The notes: generated from the sequence alone by a model not told the origin. DNA of 45,203 nucleotides from an uncultured Pseudoalteromonas sp. (GCA_947493455.1 CANLRB010000028.1:1-45203), one strand, 5' to 3'; numbered from the stretch's first letter, positions 16,980 through 26,897 are shown. Made by a program: numbers and translations.

Positions 16980-17633
16980 ATGACACAAGATGAAATGAAA
17001 AAAGCAGCTGCTTGGGCGGCGCTGGAATACGTAGAAAAAGACAGTATTGTTGGCGTAGGCACCGGCTCAACAGTCAATCACTTTATTGATGCGCTGGGCT
17101 CTATAAAAGAAACAATCCGCGGCGCAGTGTCTAGCTCAGAAGCGTCAACTGAAAAGTTAAAGCAACTTGGCATTGAAATTTTTGAGCTCAATGATGTTGA
17201 TTCGCTAAGCGTGTATGTCGACGGAGCGGATGAAATCAATGCTCAAAATGAAATGATTAAAGGCGGTGGTGCAGCGCTGACGCGAGAAAAAATTGTTGCT
17301 GCGGTAGCAAAGCAATTTGTATGTATTGTTGATGAGACAAAACAAGTGGATGTTCTTGGTGATTTTCCACTTCCAGTTGAAGTGATCCCGATGGCACGCA
17401 GCTATGTAGCAAGAGAAATCGTTAAACTTGGCGGTGATCCTGTATATCGTCAAGGCGTCATTACTGATAACGGTAATGTCATATTAGATGTTCATAATTT
17501 AAGCATTACCGAAGCGAAGAATTTAGAACAAACAATTAACCAAATTGTTGGTGTAGTGACTAATGGTCTATTTGCCCACCGTGCGGCAAATACAGTCATA
17601 GTGGGTACACCAAATGGACCCAAAACACTGTAA
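16980..17633 (+). CDS. rpiA: Ribose-5-phosphate isomerase A
   Basis: Protein of 217 residues, the usual length (219 in E. coli). It interconverts ribose-5-phosphate and ribulose-5-phosphate in the pentose phosphate pathway. Signatures seen: [15 protein letters not shown] (26-40), YVDGADEIN with catalytic Asp, and [12 protein letters not shown] with the catalytic Glu. A TATAAT at about 16932-16937 could be the -10 box of its own promoter. serA follows 15 bp downstream, so both belong to one transcript, as in many gammaproteobacteria. Confidence 0.96.
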   Translation: MTQDEMKKAAAWAALEYVEKDSIVGVGTGSTVNHFIDALGSIKETIRGAVSSSEASTEKLKQLGIEIFELNDVDSLSVYVDGADEINAQNEMIKGGGAALTREKIVAAVAKQFVCIVDETKQVDVLGDFPLPVEVIPMARSYVAREIVKLGGDPVYRQGVITDNGNVILDVHNLSITEAKNLEQTINQIVGVVTNGLFAHRAANTVIVGTPNGPKTL

Positions 17634-17648
17634 AAATTAGGATTCGTA

Positions 17649-18878
17649 ATGAGTAAGGTATCGTTAGCAAAAGACAAAATCAAAATATTACTGTTAGAAG
17701 GTGTGCACCAAAGTGCCGTTGAAACCTTAAAAAAGAACGGTTATACCAACATTGATTATGTAAAAACATCCTTACCAGAGTCCGAGCTGATCGAACGTAT
17801 TCAAGATGTTCACTTTATCGGAATACGTTCGCGTACGCATTTAACAGAAGCGGTCTTATCACGTGCCGAAAAACTGGTCGCAGTTGGCTGCTTTTGTATT
17901 GGCACCAACCAAGTCAGCCTAGAAGCGGCGCAAAACCGTGGTATACCTGTATTTAATGCACCGTTTTCTAATACTCGTTCAGTTGCCGAACTCGTTTTAG
18001 GCGAGATTTTGCTGCTACTGCGCGGTATTCCCGAGAAAAATGCGAAAGCGCACCGCGGTGAATGGCTAAAATCTGCCGCAGGTTCATTCGAAGCGAGAGG
18101 CAAAACACTCGGTATTATTGGCTATGGTCACATCGGCACGCAACTTGGCATTATGGCCGAAAACATCGGCATGCAAGTAACTTACTATGATATCGAAGAC
18201 AAGTTATCACTCGGCAATGCAACGCAAGTAGCTAATTTAACACAGCTATTACAAAACTCAGACGTCATTAGTTTACATGTGCCTGAGACACCGCAAACTA
18301 AAAATCTAATTGGTGCCGCGGAGCTTGAAATAATGAAGCCAGGCAGCATATTAATTAATGCTTCTCGCGGCACGGTCGTCGATATAGACGCACTTGCAAG
18401 CTCCCTCAGTGAAAAACGCCTTGGCGGTGCCGCCATTGATGTTTTCCCTGTTGAACCAAAAGGCAACAATGAGGAATTTTTGTCACCGCTGAGAGAGTTC
18501 GACAATGTGATTCTAACCCCACATATTGGTGGTTCAACACAGGAAGCGCAAGAAAACATTGGTATCGAAGTCGCAGGTAAACTTGCAAAATATTCAGACA
18601 ATGGTTCTACCTTATCTGCGGTTAACTTCCCCGACGTATCGCTGCCAGAGCTTGCTAATCGTAGTCGCTTACTGCATATCCACCATAACCGACCGGGTGT
18701 TCTGACTCAAATTAACCAAGCGTTTGCACAACATGGGATTAATATCGCCGCCCAATATCTGCAAACGAATGAAGCAATTGGTTATGTGGTTATCGATGTC
18801 AATACAGATCACTCTGAAATCGCTTTAAAAGAGCTTCGTGCAGTTGAAGGTACAATCAGAGCACGTATTTTGCACTAG
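17649..18878 (+). CDS. serA: D-3-phosphoglycerate dehydrogenase
   Basis: Protein of 409 residues, as in E. coli SerA. It oxidises 3-phosphoglycerate with NAD as the first step of serine synthesis. Order: substrate domain, nucleotide-binding fold with GYGHIGTQLG (about 156-165), catalytic Arg/Glu/His including PHIGGSTQEAQ, and a C-terminal ACT domain (about 335-409, NRPGVLTQINQAFAQHGINIA) that binds serine for feedback inhibition. It follows rpiA closely and ends at a strong terminator. Confidence 0.97.
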   Translation: MSKVSLAKDKIKILLLEGVHQSAVETLKKNGYTNIDYVKTSLPESELIERIQDVHFIGIRSRTHLTEAVLSRAEKLVAVGCFCIGTNQVSLEAAQNRGIPVFNAPFSNTRSVAELVLGEILLLLRGIPEKNAKAHRGEWLKSAAGSFEARGKTLGIIGYGHIGTQLGIMAENIGMQVTYYDIEDKLSLGNATQVANLTQLLQNSDVISLHVPETPQTKNLIGAAELEIMKPGSILINASRGTVVDIDALASSLSEKRLGGAAIDVFPVEPKGNNEEFLSPLREFDNVILTPHIGGSTQEAQENIGIEVAGKLAKYSDNGSTLSAVNFPDVSLPELANRSRLLHIHHNRPGVLTQINQAFAQHGINIAAQYLQTNEAIGYVVIDVNTDHSEIALKELRAVEGTIRARILH

Positions 18879-18903
18879 CCCTTACGTGATATAACAAATG
18901 AAA

Positions 18904-18937
18904 TAAAAAGCGCCTCAGTCTTACTGAAGCGCTTTTT
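18904..18937 (+). terminator. Terminator after serA
   Basis: AAAAAGCGC-C-TCAGT pairs with ACTGA-A-GCGCTTTTT (one mismatch) around a short loop, followed by T-rich sequence. It runs straight into the TTTTG repeat tract. Confidence 0.92.
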
Positions 18938-18938
18938 A

Positions 18939-19028
18939 TTTTGTTTTGTTTTGTTTTATTTTGTTTTGTTTTGTTTTATTTTGTTTTGTTTTGTTTTGTT
19001 TTGTTTTGTTTTGTTTTGTTTTGTTTTG
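18939..19028 (+). repeat. Pentanucleotide tandem repeat (TTTTG), 18 units
   Basis: Ninety bases made of 18 units of five: sixteen TTTTG and two TTTTA (units 4 and 8). The last ten units are identical. The tract lies between the serA terminator and the 3' end of the convergent gene at 19046, so it is outside coding sequence. Such perfect arrays usually change length by slipped-strand mispairing. The reading frame through it (repeated FCFVLFCF) is an artefact of the repeat. Confidence 0.97.
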
Positions 19029-19045
19029 CAGCGGCAATTCGCAAC

Positions 19046-19987
19046 CTAGTGCGAGCTATCAACCTTCAAATTTATATAATCCGCAAATTCTTCAGGACGC
19101 GACAGCTTGCTTAATGTATCTGGTTTTTGCAAATCCATTACCCGAGTCCCACTTGGTAACGCCAGCGACACATCTAATTTGCCTAAATTATTAACAAACT
19201 CCGTAAGCCCTTGTTTGAGTTGCTCGGGAATAGACAACAAAGCAATTTGCTTTGCATAGACAGCTTGCAGTTGCCCTAAATCCGCATCTTGATTTTGTGC
19301 CAATTCATCAAGCGCGATAGCCAATTTTCCGCGATTGGCAATCGATAAAGAAAACGTTTTCGGCTCAACCGCCATCACCGCGTGCATCATTTTTGTCTGT
19401 TGTTGTAACTGAGTTTCAAGTCCAAGTTGCTCGCCAACAGCAAGCTCGCGCGCGGCTTGCTGCATATCAAGAGACACTTGATACAAATCAGTTGTTTGAC
19501 CTAACCCCAACGACATATTTAAATCAAACAGCTCGTTGCCAGCCAATTTTGCAGTGATCTTTGCATTGCCACTTTGTGGTTCGAGTGTTGAGTGGGTCGT
19601 AAACTGATAGTGAGAATCAAGTAATGTATCGGCCTTGATATCACCAAATAGCTGTTTTGCATATTTGGTAAATTGAATACCAGAAATCGTCATTGTGACA
19701 TCTTCTGGCAAACGATTAGGCTGATAACCCACTAGGGCGAAATCATCAACTTGCAATAGTGCTTGTCCATCCAGGGTTGCGACTTCAACCCCTGTTAAAT
19801 TCAAGGAACTCTGCCACATATTCACAGTGAGGTTTTTATAACTCATGCGGATGTCTGATTGCGCCTCAACTTGGGCAAATTGGCGTGCAATTTCATCTTT
19901 AACCGACGATTCGATTGACTGTTCGATATAAACATAACCAGCGACTGCGCAAACACCTACGCCAAAAAGAGCGATAAACTTTTTCAT
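19046..19987 (-). CDS. Hypothetical periplasmic or inner-membrane-anchored protein (313 aa)
   Basis: Protein with an N-terminal uncleaved-looking signal anchor (KKFIALFGVGVCAVAGYVYIEQ, about 2-23), then a large, mainly beta and amphipathic periplasmic part. The alternating pattern (MTISGIQFTKYAKQLF, ITAKLAGNELFDLNMSL) recalls DUF945/AsmA-like membrane-periphery proteins, but I cannot assign a family. It lies 27 bp downstream of radA on the same strand with no terminator between, so it may be cotranscribed. Function unknown. Confidence 0.7.
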   Translation of the reverse strand: MKKFIALFGVGVCAVAGYVYIEQSIESSVKDEIARQFAQVEAQSDIRMSYKNLTVNMWQSSLNLTGVEVATLDGQALLQVDDFALVGYQPNRLPEDVTMTISGIQFTKYAKQLFGDIKADTLLDSHYQFTTHSTLEPQSGNAKITAKLAGNELFDLNMSLGLGQTTDLYQVSLDMQQAARELAVGEQLGLETQLQQQTKMMHAVMAVEPKTFSLSIANRGKLAIALDELAQNQDADLGQLQAVYAKQIALLSIPEQLKQGLTEFVNNLGKLDVSLALPSGTRVMDLQKPDTLSKLSRPEEFADYINLKVDSSH

Positions 19988-20014
19988 TTTAATCCTGTTG
20001 TATAAATTAGGCGC

Positions 20015-21385
20015 TTAAAACAAGGCCTCTAATGCTTGTGATAACGACGATACGCCAATAATCTCCATGCCATCAATGTTCTCTTTTGGTTTATTTGCAA
20101 CGGGTACTACGGCGCGTTTAAAGCCATGCTTTGACGCTTCGCGCAATCGCTCTTGTCCGCTTGGAACCGGACGAATTTCACCGCCGAGTCCTACTTCACC
20201 AAACACCACCAGCTCTTTGGCCAACGCTGCGTTTTTAAAACTCGATACCAGTGCGCTGATTAACGCCAAATCAGCACTTGTTTCATTAACTTTAACCCCG
20301 CCCACAACGTTCACAAAGACATCTTGATCTGCCACTTGTAATCCACCATGACGATGCAACACCGCCAATAACATCGCTAAGCGATTTTGCTCTAGCCCCA
20401 CCGTCACGCGGCGTGGATTTGCTAATTGTGAATAATCAACCAGCGCTTGTACTTCAACCAAAAGCGGTCGTGTGCCTTCCCAAATAACCATGACCAACGA
20501 GCCCGGCGCCTGTTCTTCTGAACGATTAAGAAAAATCGCAGATGGGTTATTCACTTCACGTAACCCCTGCCCCGTCATTGCAAACACACCGAGCTCATTG
20601 ACCGCACCAAAACGGTTTTTATTGCCACGTAATGTTCGAAAACGGCTATCACTACTACCTTCCAGTAGAATTGAACAGTCGATACAGTGTTCGAGTACTT
20701 TTGGTCCCGCTAAACTGCCATCTTTGGTGACATGCCCAACCATAATAATGGCAACTTGGTTTTGCTTCGCAAAACGCGTCAGATACGCTGCGCTCTCTCG
20801 CACCTGCGACACACTACCCGGTGCTGATTGCACATCGCTCATATGCATCACTTGAATCGAGTCAATAACCATGATTTTAGGTTGTTCTTTAAGGGCTAAT
20901 TGACAAATAGTTTCAACATTGGTTTCAGCGAGCGTTTTTAATTTATTGGTTGGTAGGTTAAGTCGCTTTGCCCTCATTGCCACTTGCTGTAGCGATTCTT
21001 CACCTGTGATATACAAGGTGTTCATCGATTCGGCCAATAAACACATGGTCTGCAACAAAATCGTACTTTTACCGGCTCCCGGTGAACCACCTATTAAAAT
21101 AGCACTGCCAGGAACAACACCACCACCAAGTACGCGATCAAATTCTTTAAAGCCTGTCGAGAATCGCGGCAATGACTCCAAATTGACTTCATCGAGAGTT
21201 TGTACTTTAGATTCTACCAATCCTGCATAGCCACTTGTTGCGCCACTGCGAGGCACTTGCTTGACGCTTGGTACACGAAACTCTGTGACGGTATTCCACG
21301 CTTTACAGTCGCTACATTGACCTTGCCAGCGAGCAAATTCAGAGCCACATTCGCTGCACACAAAGGCTGTTTTTTTCTTTCCCAT
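20015..21385 (-). CDS. radA: DNA repair protein RadA (Sms)
   Basis: RecA-related ATPase of 456 residues. It helps process recombination intermediates by driving branch migration. In order: N-terminal zinc finger CSECGSE...CSDC (10-27), Walker A GGSPGAGKST (about 98-107), the RadA-specific KNRFG motif (about 255), and a C-terminal Lon-like domain (about 290-456) which lacks protease function in the family. Start MGKKKTAFVC is standard. The divergent neighbour is a PilZ gene, an arrangement I recall from Vibrio cholerae (radA next to the PilZ gene VC2344). Confidence 0.97.
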   Translation of the reverse strand: MGKKKTAFVCSECGSEFARWQGQCSDCKAWNTVTEFRVPSVKQVPRSGATSGYAGLVESKVQTLDEVNLESLPRFSTGFKEFDRVLGGGVVPGSAILIGGSPGAGKSTILLQTMCLLAESMNTLYITGEESLQQVAMRAKRLNLPTNKLKTLAETNVETICQLALKEQPKIMVIDSIQVMHMSDVQSAPGSVSQVRESAAYLTRFAKQNQVAIIMVGHVTKDGSLAGPKVLEHCIDCSILLEGSSDSRFRTLRGNKNRFGAVNELGVFAMTGQGLREVNNPSAIFLNRSEEQAPGSLVMVIWEGTRPLLVEVQALVDYSQLANPRRVTVGLEQNRLAMLLAVLHRHGGLQVADQDVFVNVVGGVKVNETSADLALISALVSSFKNAALAKELVVFGEVGLGGEIRPVPSGQERLREASKHGFKRAVVPVANKPKENIDGMEIIGVSSLSQALEALF

Positions 21386-21583
21386 ATTATAACGGCATAC
21401 TTTTTGCTTTATTCATTAGCCAAGAGACTAGTGAATTTAATTGACGATGAAGTGCTTATAGTAGCCCATTTGTGGGTCACAAATCATCACACTTAACCGT
21501 AGTAAATTCGAGAAAAGCAAATTAGAATATCTGCTGGTTTCTGTAATAATTAAAAATACAATCGCTTAGAGGTCAGAACATTT

Positions 21584-24097
21584 ATGTCAGACGATGTATT
21601 GCTTAAACATCAGAGTTTAATAAACTCATTGAAAGCTGATTTAGGCAAAACAAATTTTGATGCCATTTTTAATCGTAAAACGACTGGGCTGAGCGGGTCT
21701 GAAAAGTTTTTGATCAAAATGGAAATGAATCGCTTGTCGCAGCCCATTGATCGCTTTATTGACCTGCGAGGTCAAGTTACAGGCGAAGTTCGTCCTTATG
21801 TTCACAATGGAAAACAGCACTTTATGGACTCACTCGCAATCCAAGTTTTTGAGCGGGAAGTTAGACAAAATAAAGGCTACACCCTCGCAGTTTACGAAGC
21901 GGTGATGAATACCGAAAATAACCACAAAGTCTTGCAAAAAAAAGCGCGTGAAAGTGGTGAAATTGCGCCTGTTACCAGCGACACCGAAGCAAAACCTGAA
22001 ATCACTTACAATCAAGTTAAATTTGCCTCCTATGAAAGTCGTTCGGAAGAGCGCATGAATTACTCGATAAAAGTGCAACTCATTGTCGATAAGAGCCATC
22101 AAATAGAAGCGGCAACATCGGACATATCAGTGAGCGGCTGTAAAGTTAAGCTCGCCAAACGCTACAAAGTCGCAACAGGGCAAAAAATTCGCATGCGCTT
22201 AATTGGCCTTGAACAAGATTTTGAAATGGGCCTTAAAGAAGGCTTAGAGTATGAAATTGTCGCTGTTGATCATGTTAATCATGAGGTTAACCATATTCGA
22301 ATGAAGCGTACATTCAACGACGATCATCATGTTATCGATGAGTTCTTAAAAAGCTTTATTCACGGCAATAAACGCAGATATAAAGTGAACTTAGATAACA
22401 CATTGGATGCCGTGATAGTAAAGGGTTATGAACAATATTATCTACCGCGTGTTACGTCGCTGTTTGTTTACCTCTCAGATATCGATGAGCAAATCACCAC
22501 AGAACTAGTTTTAAGCAATGAAAATAATATTGGCATTGCACGTTATTTTAATGATGAAAATCGTCAGTGCGTATTAAACAGTATTTTAAACAAAAAAAGG
22601 ATTGATGCACTCGCTACCCAAAGCGGAGACGTGAAAACAACTTATTTATATTGTTTTACCCATATCAATCAAGGACGCATTTTTTATTATTCTGCTACCA
22701 TTGATGAACTTAATAATGCGCCAAAATTAAAAAACCTCTTTTTAGGCTTTGCTAGCCAAAAACCTAGTTTTAAGATATTGTCAGTTCAACTCATGCCCTG
22801 TAGTGCAGAAGATTGCTATATTCCTTTGTCACTTCCTGAAACAGCGAGCCCTGAAATTGCTAAGCTGAATAAGCCGCCCACGCCTCGCGTTCAAGGTGCT
22901 CTTAAGGACCTACACTATCAAGTGCTTATAACTGATTTAACAAGTACCGCAGCGGTCAGTGAGTTTCAAAAACTACAGTTTAATAACAAGCATGTAAACG
23001 CACTTAAACATTTTGGTCATACCAAACAAGCACAATATCCACATGTCGAATTTGTCGCGTTAGATTATGTCAATTTAAGACAGGAAACCCGCTATCTCTA
23101 TCAAACTGAAATCCGCCTTGAACAAGAAGAAAAAGGCACGATTTCGGGGCATACACTCGACTTTTCAGTACACGGATTGCAACTTGAACTTGCCAACCCA
23201 AGTAATTATGAACAAGGCGATCTAGTCTTAGTCGTGTTTCCAGAGCTGCAAAAGTTAACTAAAAAATATGAGCTGAGTAAGCTGCCTTACGAAGTTATGG
23301 CGGTCAGTAAGACCAAAACCATCATCAACCTCAAAACATATTTACCAACCAGTACAATGCAGCATCAGGGTGAAGCATTTTTAAGTCAGTTAATTGAGAG
23401 CAATAAAAACAAGCTCAAAGCGTCGGTTGAATCGCCAAAAATACCGGGGCTATCAAGCGCACTAAGAAATATCGCAACTAAAAATGTCTGCCAGTTTCCA
23501 TTTTATTTGCACAAGCGAGGCGCATCCGTGTTTGTTGGGGCCATAGCACAAGGCTTATATCCTAACGCAATGCACTTAATTTTGAGTCACATGAACCGTG
23601 CCGCCAGCTATAACCTAGAGAAAATGCTGACTCCCAATGTGTTCGAACGACTTTTTGCGCAACCAATAAAAGACGCCAAGCGTCAAGATCCACCGATGCA
23701 AGCGGAACTCTATGTTCGCTTTAACAACAAAAAACACACAAAATCGGCAATTATTTGCGACGTTTTTACACAGGATCAATCGCAAGTTCATCGCGCTTCA
23801 TTTATTGAAGCCAGTGTCGCCGAAGATTTATTTTTTGCGTTTCGCCTCTACATATCGCGCACGGGTCGACCCGATACCGATTACATTTCGAAGGAACTAG
23901 GTTATATAAGCCAGTATGCATTGCATAAAGCAAAAGAACTTGAAGAAGAGCTGTGGTCAGTCATCGGCGTCGGTGATTTAATCGATATCAGCGACGAAGT
24001 TATTGCTCGCCATCCCAGTGTGAATCAAAACAATATTGCCAATATGAATAAGCGTAAAAAACTCTGGCAACAAAAAACACTGTACTTATTGAGTTAA
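21584..24097 (+). CDS. Large PilZ-domain c-di-GMP receptor (PlzC-like)
   Basis: Protein of 837 residues with two PilZ domains. The first (about 150-245) has the RxxxR motif Arg153/Arg157 and D-x-S-x-x-G at 180-185; the second (about 497-600) has Arg499/Arg503 and DFSVHG at 526-531. Both are the known c-di-GMP contacts, so both domains should bind. The regions before, between and after (1-150, 265-490, 610-837) match nothing I know. No membrane helix is visible, so it should be cytoplasmic. Size, domain order and place beside radA match PlzC of Vibrio cholerae from memory. It is a plausible reader for the two diguanylate cyclases in this window. The gene after it starts 56 bp on. Confidence 0.88.
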   Translation: MSDDVLLKHQSLINSLKADLGKTNFDAIFNRKTTGLSGSEKFLIKMEMNRLSQPIDRFIDLRGQVTGEVRPYVHNGKQHFMDSLAIQVFEREVRQNKGYTLAVYEAVMNTENNHKVLQKKARESGEIAPVTSDTEAKPEITYNQVKFASYESRSEERMNYSIKVQLIVDKSHQIEAATSDISVSGCKVKLAKRYKVATGQKIRMRLIGLEQDFEMGLKEGLEYEIVAVDHVNHEVNHIRMKRTFNDDHHVIDEFLKSFIHGNKRRYKVNLDNTLDAVIVKGYEQYYLPRVTSLFVYLSDIDEQITTELVLSNENNIGIARYFNDENRQCVLNSILNKKRIDALATQSGDVKTTYLYCFTHINQGRIFYYSATIDELNNAPKLKNLFLGFASQKPSFKILSVQLMPCSAEDCYIPLSLPETASPEIAKLNKPPTPRVQGALKDLHYQVLITDLTSTAAVSEFQKLQFNNKHVNALKHFGHTKQAQYPHVEFVALDYVNLRQETRYLYQTEIRLEQEEKGTISGHTLDFSVHGLQLELANPSNYEQGDLVLVVFPELQKLTKKYELSKLPYEVMAVSKTKTIINLKTYLPTSTMQHQGEAFLSQLIESNKNKLKASVESPKIPGLSSALRNIATKNVCQFPFYLHKRGASVFVGAIAQGLYPNAMHLILSHMNRAASYNLEKMLTPNVFERLFAQPIKDAKRQDPPMQAELYVRFNNKKHTKSAIICDVFTQDQSQVHRASFIEASVAEDLFFAFRLYISRTGRPDTDYISKELGYISQYALHKAKELEEELWSVIGVGDLIDISDEVIARHPSVNQNNIANMNKRKKLWQQKTLYLLS

Positions 24098-24153
24098 TAT
24101 GGCATGGTTAACCCAATAGCTCATGTTACCAACTAAACTAGCTTGAGAGTGAT

Positions 24154-25080
24154 GTGAAAAAAATTTACGTATTGTTTGTGTTCATCGTTGTAATTCTTTG
24201 CTATTGCAATCTAACACTTGCCAATGACGGCACACAAAAAAAATTTGAATATCAATGGCATGATCATCAAGACAAGCCTCTCACGTTATCTTTTTCACTT
24301 GATAAAACAACGGTTAACAGCCATTTTCGCCGCTTTAAACGCTTCAATCAAACTGAAGCATTTGAATACGTACACTATCAAGTACTCAAGTCACTGGCAC
24401 AGTTTGATCCGCGCCAACTTATGGTTACCTTCGATAAGCAAAACGGAGCGATTAACTACCAACTTTCAGGCTCAGATCAAGCAATTTTAACTGAAGCACA
24501 ACAAATACTGACCAGTGAAAAGCAAGCCGCTTTAGCGCGCTATTTAGAAAGCCAATACTACATCCAATTTTCGTCGCCGTGGCAAACTAATGCAATAAAG
24601 CCAGATCACATTCGCTTTATTAATGAATCGATTGAAGACTTAGAGCCTATCAAAGCAGAGATTATTAAACGCTATAAAAATACGCGGCCTCAAACTGTGA
24701 TTAACTTTATTCTCAGCTGGGTTCAATCAATCCCCTACGAAACATTAGAAGATAAAACCCGCACCAGTGGGCTTGGCTTCAACCCGCCGTTAAAGATGCT
24801 CAGTCATAACCAAGGGGATTGTGATTCCAAATCAGTGATGGCTGCTGCTCTTATTAAAGCCATCTATCCTAACTTAAAAATCGCGTTTATCGTACTGCCC
24901 GAGCACGCACTTATCGGCATTCATCTACCGGTAAAAAAAGGTGAAAAGTTCATTGATATTGATGGTCTAAAATATATTCTCGCAGAGCCAACTGGACCCA
25001 ACAAAATGCCAATCTCAATCATCGACGACGATTCATGGCGCCATATTCAAAGCGGACAATTTAGTTACGAATTAATTTAA
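24154..25080 (+). CDS. Secreted transglutaminase-like cysteine protease/peptidase fold protein
   Basis: Protein of 308 residues with a signal peptide (about 1-23, LTLANDG). The C-terminal half (about 165-290) resembles a transglutaminase-like domain: Cys in NQGDCDSKSVMAAALIKA, His in LPEHALIGIHLP and a following Asp (FIDIDGLKYILAEPT). The family includes periplasmic peptidases and proteins of unknown target. The start is GTG at 24154 (no in-frame ATG fits the signal peptide), with GAGAG before it. Its end overlaps the convergent solute-binding gene by 9 bp. It may follow the PilZ gene in the same transcript. Confidence 0.75.
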   Translation: MKKIYVLFVFIVVILCYCNLTLANDGTQKKFEYQWHDHQDKPLTLSFSLDKTTVNSHFRRFKRFNQTEAFEYVHYQVLKSLAQFDPRQLMVTFDKQNGAINYQLSGSDQAILTEAQQILTSEKQAALARYLESQYYIQFSSPWQTNAIKPDHIRFINESIEDLEPIKAEIIKRYKNTRPQTVINFILSWVQSIPYETLEDKTRTSGLGFNPPLKMLSHNQGDCDSKSVMAAALIKAIYPNLKIAFIVLPEHALIGIHLPVKKGEKFIDIDGLKYILAEPTGPNKMPISIIDDDSWRHIQSGQFSYELI

Positions 25081-25920
25081 TTCGCGCTCAGTCTGGTTCA
25101 TAAATACTTTTTTATAGTACGCTCGAAACTCATTATTATCGGGCATTTCTTTATCCCAAAAAGACAAGGCATCAAAATAGGCATAGTCTTTACTGAGTTG
25201 TTCAAGAGCGATATCAACGGCTTTAATCACTCCTTTGCCAAACTCACTTTTATGGCAGGCAATTGCGCTGTGCGTAAATGGTGCTATCCCTTTTATTTTT
25301 AACAAACTGTAGTCATGCTTCAAATCAAGCTGTGATAATGCATAACGTGCCGCCCCAGGATACACCAGCATCATATCAAAGCGTTCGCGATCGAGCATTT
25401 TAAATAAGTTTTTTGTCGCTTGCGAAGGCCGTTGACGAATATTCATCGGAAATTTACTCAATACGCGATCAATGTATTTACCGTAACTGCGCCCATCAAT
25501 CACATTAAGTGATAAATTATGAGTGCCGAGCAGCGTATCAAGTTGCACCGACTGGTCAAGTGCTAACGAGTTTACAAGTGAGGTTCGCATCATCACATAG
25601 AGGTTACGGTGCAATAATGCAGGCTTTGAAAAATACAAATAAGTCTCTCGCTCAGAGTTACGAAACAAACCAAATGCACATGCATCTGTATATTTAAGAT
25701 CGTTGAGAAGGCGTCCAACTGTCATTTGTTGTTGTACATGTTGATATTGCGGCATCAAATTCGCAAGTTGTGCATGCGCGAGGTTTATATATCCTTTACC
25801 CTTTTGCTCACCATAAAAGATATAGGCAGGTGGTTGGTCATAGGCAAACCAAATAAGTTGTTGCTGCGCGCTGGCATAAAACGAATATAATGCGATAAAG
25901 CCAAATAGAACAAACTTCAT
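25072..25920 (-). CDS. Periplasmic solute-binding protein, family 3-like
   Basis: Protein of 282 residues with a clear signal peptide (MKFVLFGFIALYSFYASAQQ). The start at 25920 follows GAGG; a reading from 25944 would add eight residues in front of the signal. The mature part follows the family 3 extracellular binding-protein fold: WFAYDQPPAYIF near the N terminus, the DACAFGLFRNSERE loop, and MLDRERFDMMLVYPG. In Alteromonadales many such proteins stand alone without a transporter, as here, and probably act as sensors or orphan receptors. Ligand unknown. Confidence 0.75.
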   Translation of the reverse strand: MKFVLFGFIALYSFYASAQQQLIWFAYDQPPAYIFYGEQKGKGYINLAHAQLANLMPQYQHVQQQMTVGRLLNDLKYTDACAFGLFRNSERETYLYFSKPALLHRNLYVMMRTSLVNSLALDQSVQLDTLLGTHNLSLNVIDGRSYGKYIDRVLSKFPMNIRQRPSQATKNLFKMLDRERFDMMLVYPGAARYALSQLDLKHDYSLLKIKGIAPFTHSAIACHKSEFGKGVIKAVDIALEQLSKDYAYFDALSFWDKEMPDNNEFRAYYKKVFMNQTERELN

Positions 25921-26048
25921 TTTCGCTGCCTCAATCAATAACAAACACCACTCGCTCCCTTGGTATTTATATAACCATATGTTAGCTTTGTTAAAAGCGC
26001 AAATTCGAAAAACGCGTTTGCATCATTTAGAAACTTAGCCCATAAATT

Positions 26049-26864
26049 ATGAATAATAACAAAAAAACGGTCTTGATCATCGGCGCTTCAAAAGGCGTTG
26101 GCGCGGCCTGTGCCCGCTACTATGCCCAGCTCGGAGCTAACTTGGCACTGGTTGCGCGCAACCAAAATGGGCTTGATAATATCGCAAACGAATTGTCAGC
26201 ACATACACAAGTGGCGACATTTACCTGTGACGTGAGCCAAATTGAATCTCTCGAACCTTTAATAACCCAAGTCGTCGAGCACTTTCATGGTATAGACATC
26301 TTAATTAATAATGCCGGGCTCCACCATCGCGGAAATTTCGAGACGCTAACACCAATACAAGTGACCCAAATGGCCCAGTTAAACTTTACCGCGCCATTGC
26401 TTTTAACTAGTTTGTGTTTGCCATATTTAAAACACTCATCCACGGCCTCAATTGTTAATGTTGGTTCATTAGCTGGCCGTGCACCACTGCAAGGAGCGGC
26501 GACTTATAGTGCCACAAAAGCGGGACTGCGCGCATTCAGTTACGCCCTATTTGATGAGCTGATTGAGCACGATATAAAAGTGGCTGTCGTATCACCGGGC
26601 CCCATCGATACCGGCTTTATAATGGATGAGATTGATAACGTCGAAGACATTGTCTATTCACAGCCAATGAGCAGTGCTGAACAAGTTGCACAAGCTATTG
26701 CTGAGCTGACGCAGCCGACCGAAAAAGTAGAGATTGCGATGCCGTGGTTTAGTGGAAAACTAACAACCATCGGTTATCTTTTTCCACGTTTTCGACGTTT
26801 AACACGTCCACTTCTTTATAAAATAGGTAAGAAAAATAAGCAAAAATATCGCAAATTAGGCTAG
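26049..26864 (+). CDS. Short-chain dehydrogenase/reductase
   Basis: Classical SDR of 271 residues. Cofactor motif GASKGVG at 12-18, NNAG at 87-90, catalytic Ser140, Tyr153 and Lys157 (YSATK). An Arg at 37 after the second strand favours NADP(H). The last 35 residues are basic and hydrophobic (PRFRRLTRPLLYKIGKKNKQKYRK), which could hold it at the membrane, as in some lipid-modifying SDRs; this is inference. It is a lone gene on this strand, facing the aminotransferase. Substrate unknown. Confidence 0.88.
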   Translation: MNNNKKTVLIIGASKGVGAACARYYAQLGANLALVARNQNGLDNIANELSAHTQVATFTCDVSQIESLEPLITQVVEHFHGIDILINNAGLHHRGNFETLTPIQVTQMAQLNFTAPLLLTSLCLPYLKHSSTASIVNVGSLAGRAPLQGAATYSATKAGLRAFSYALFDELIEHDIKVAVVSPGPIDTGFIMDEIDNVEDIVYSQPMSSAEQVAQAIAELTQPTEKVEIAMPWFSGKLTTIGYLFPRFRRLTRPLLYKIGKKNKQKYRKLG

Positions 26865-26874
26865 TCACACTGTG

Positions 26875-26893
26875 TCGGGGCGCGTTGCCCCGA
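26875..26893. terminator. GC-rich hairpin between convergent genes
   Basis: TCGGGGC and GCCCCGA flank a 5-base loop midway between the converging SDR and aminotransferase genes. No T-run follows, so it may be a weak or Rho-assisted terminator for both. Confidence 0.45.
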
Positions 26894-26897
26894 TGTG

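Noticed and set aside
18946-19194. Frame encoding repeated FCFVLFCF followed by a short tail
   Set aside because: It is created by the TTTTG tandem repeat and overlaps the 3' end of the real gene on the other strand.
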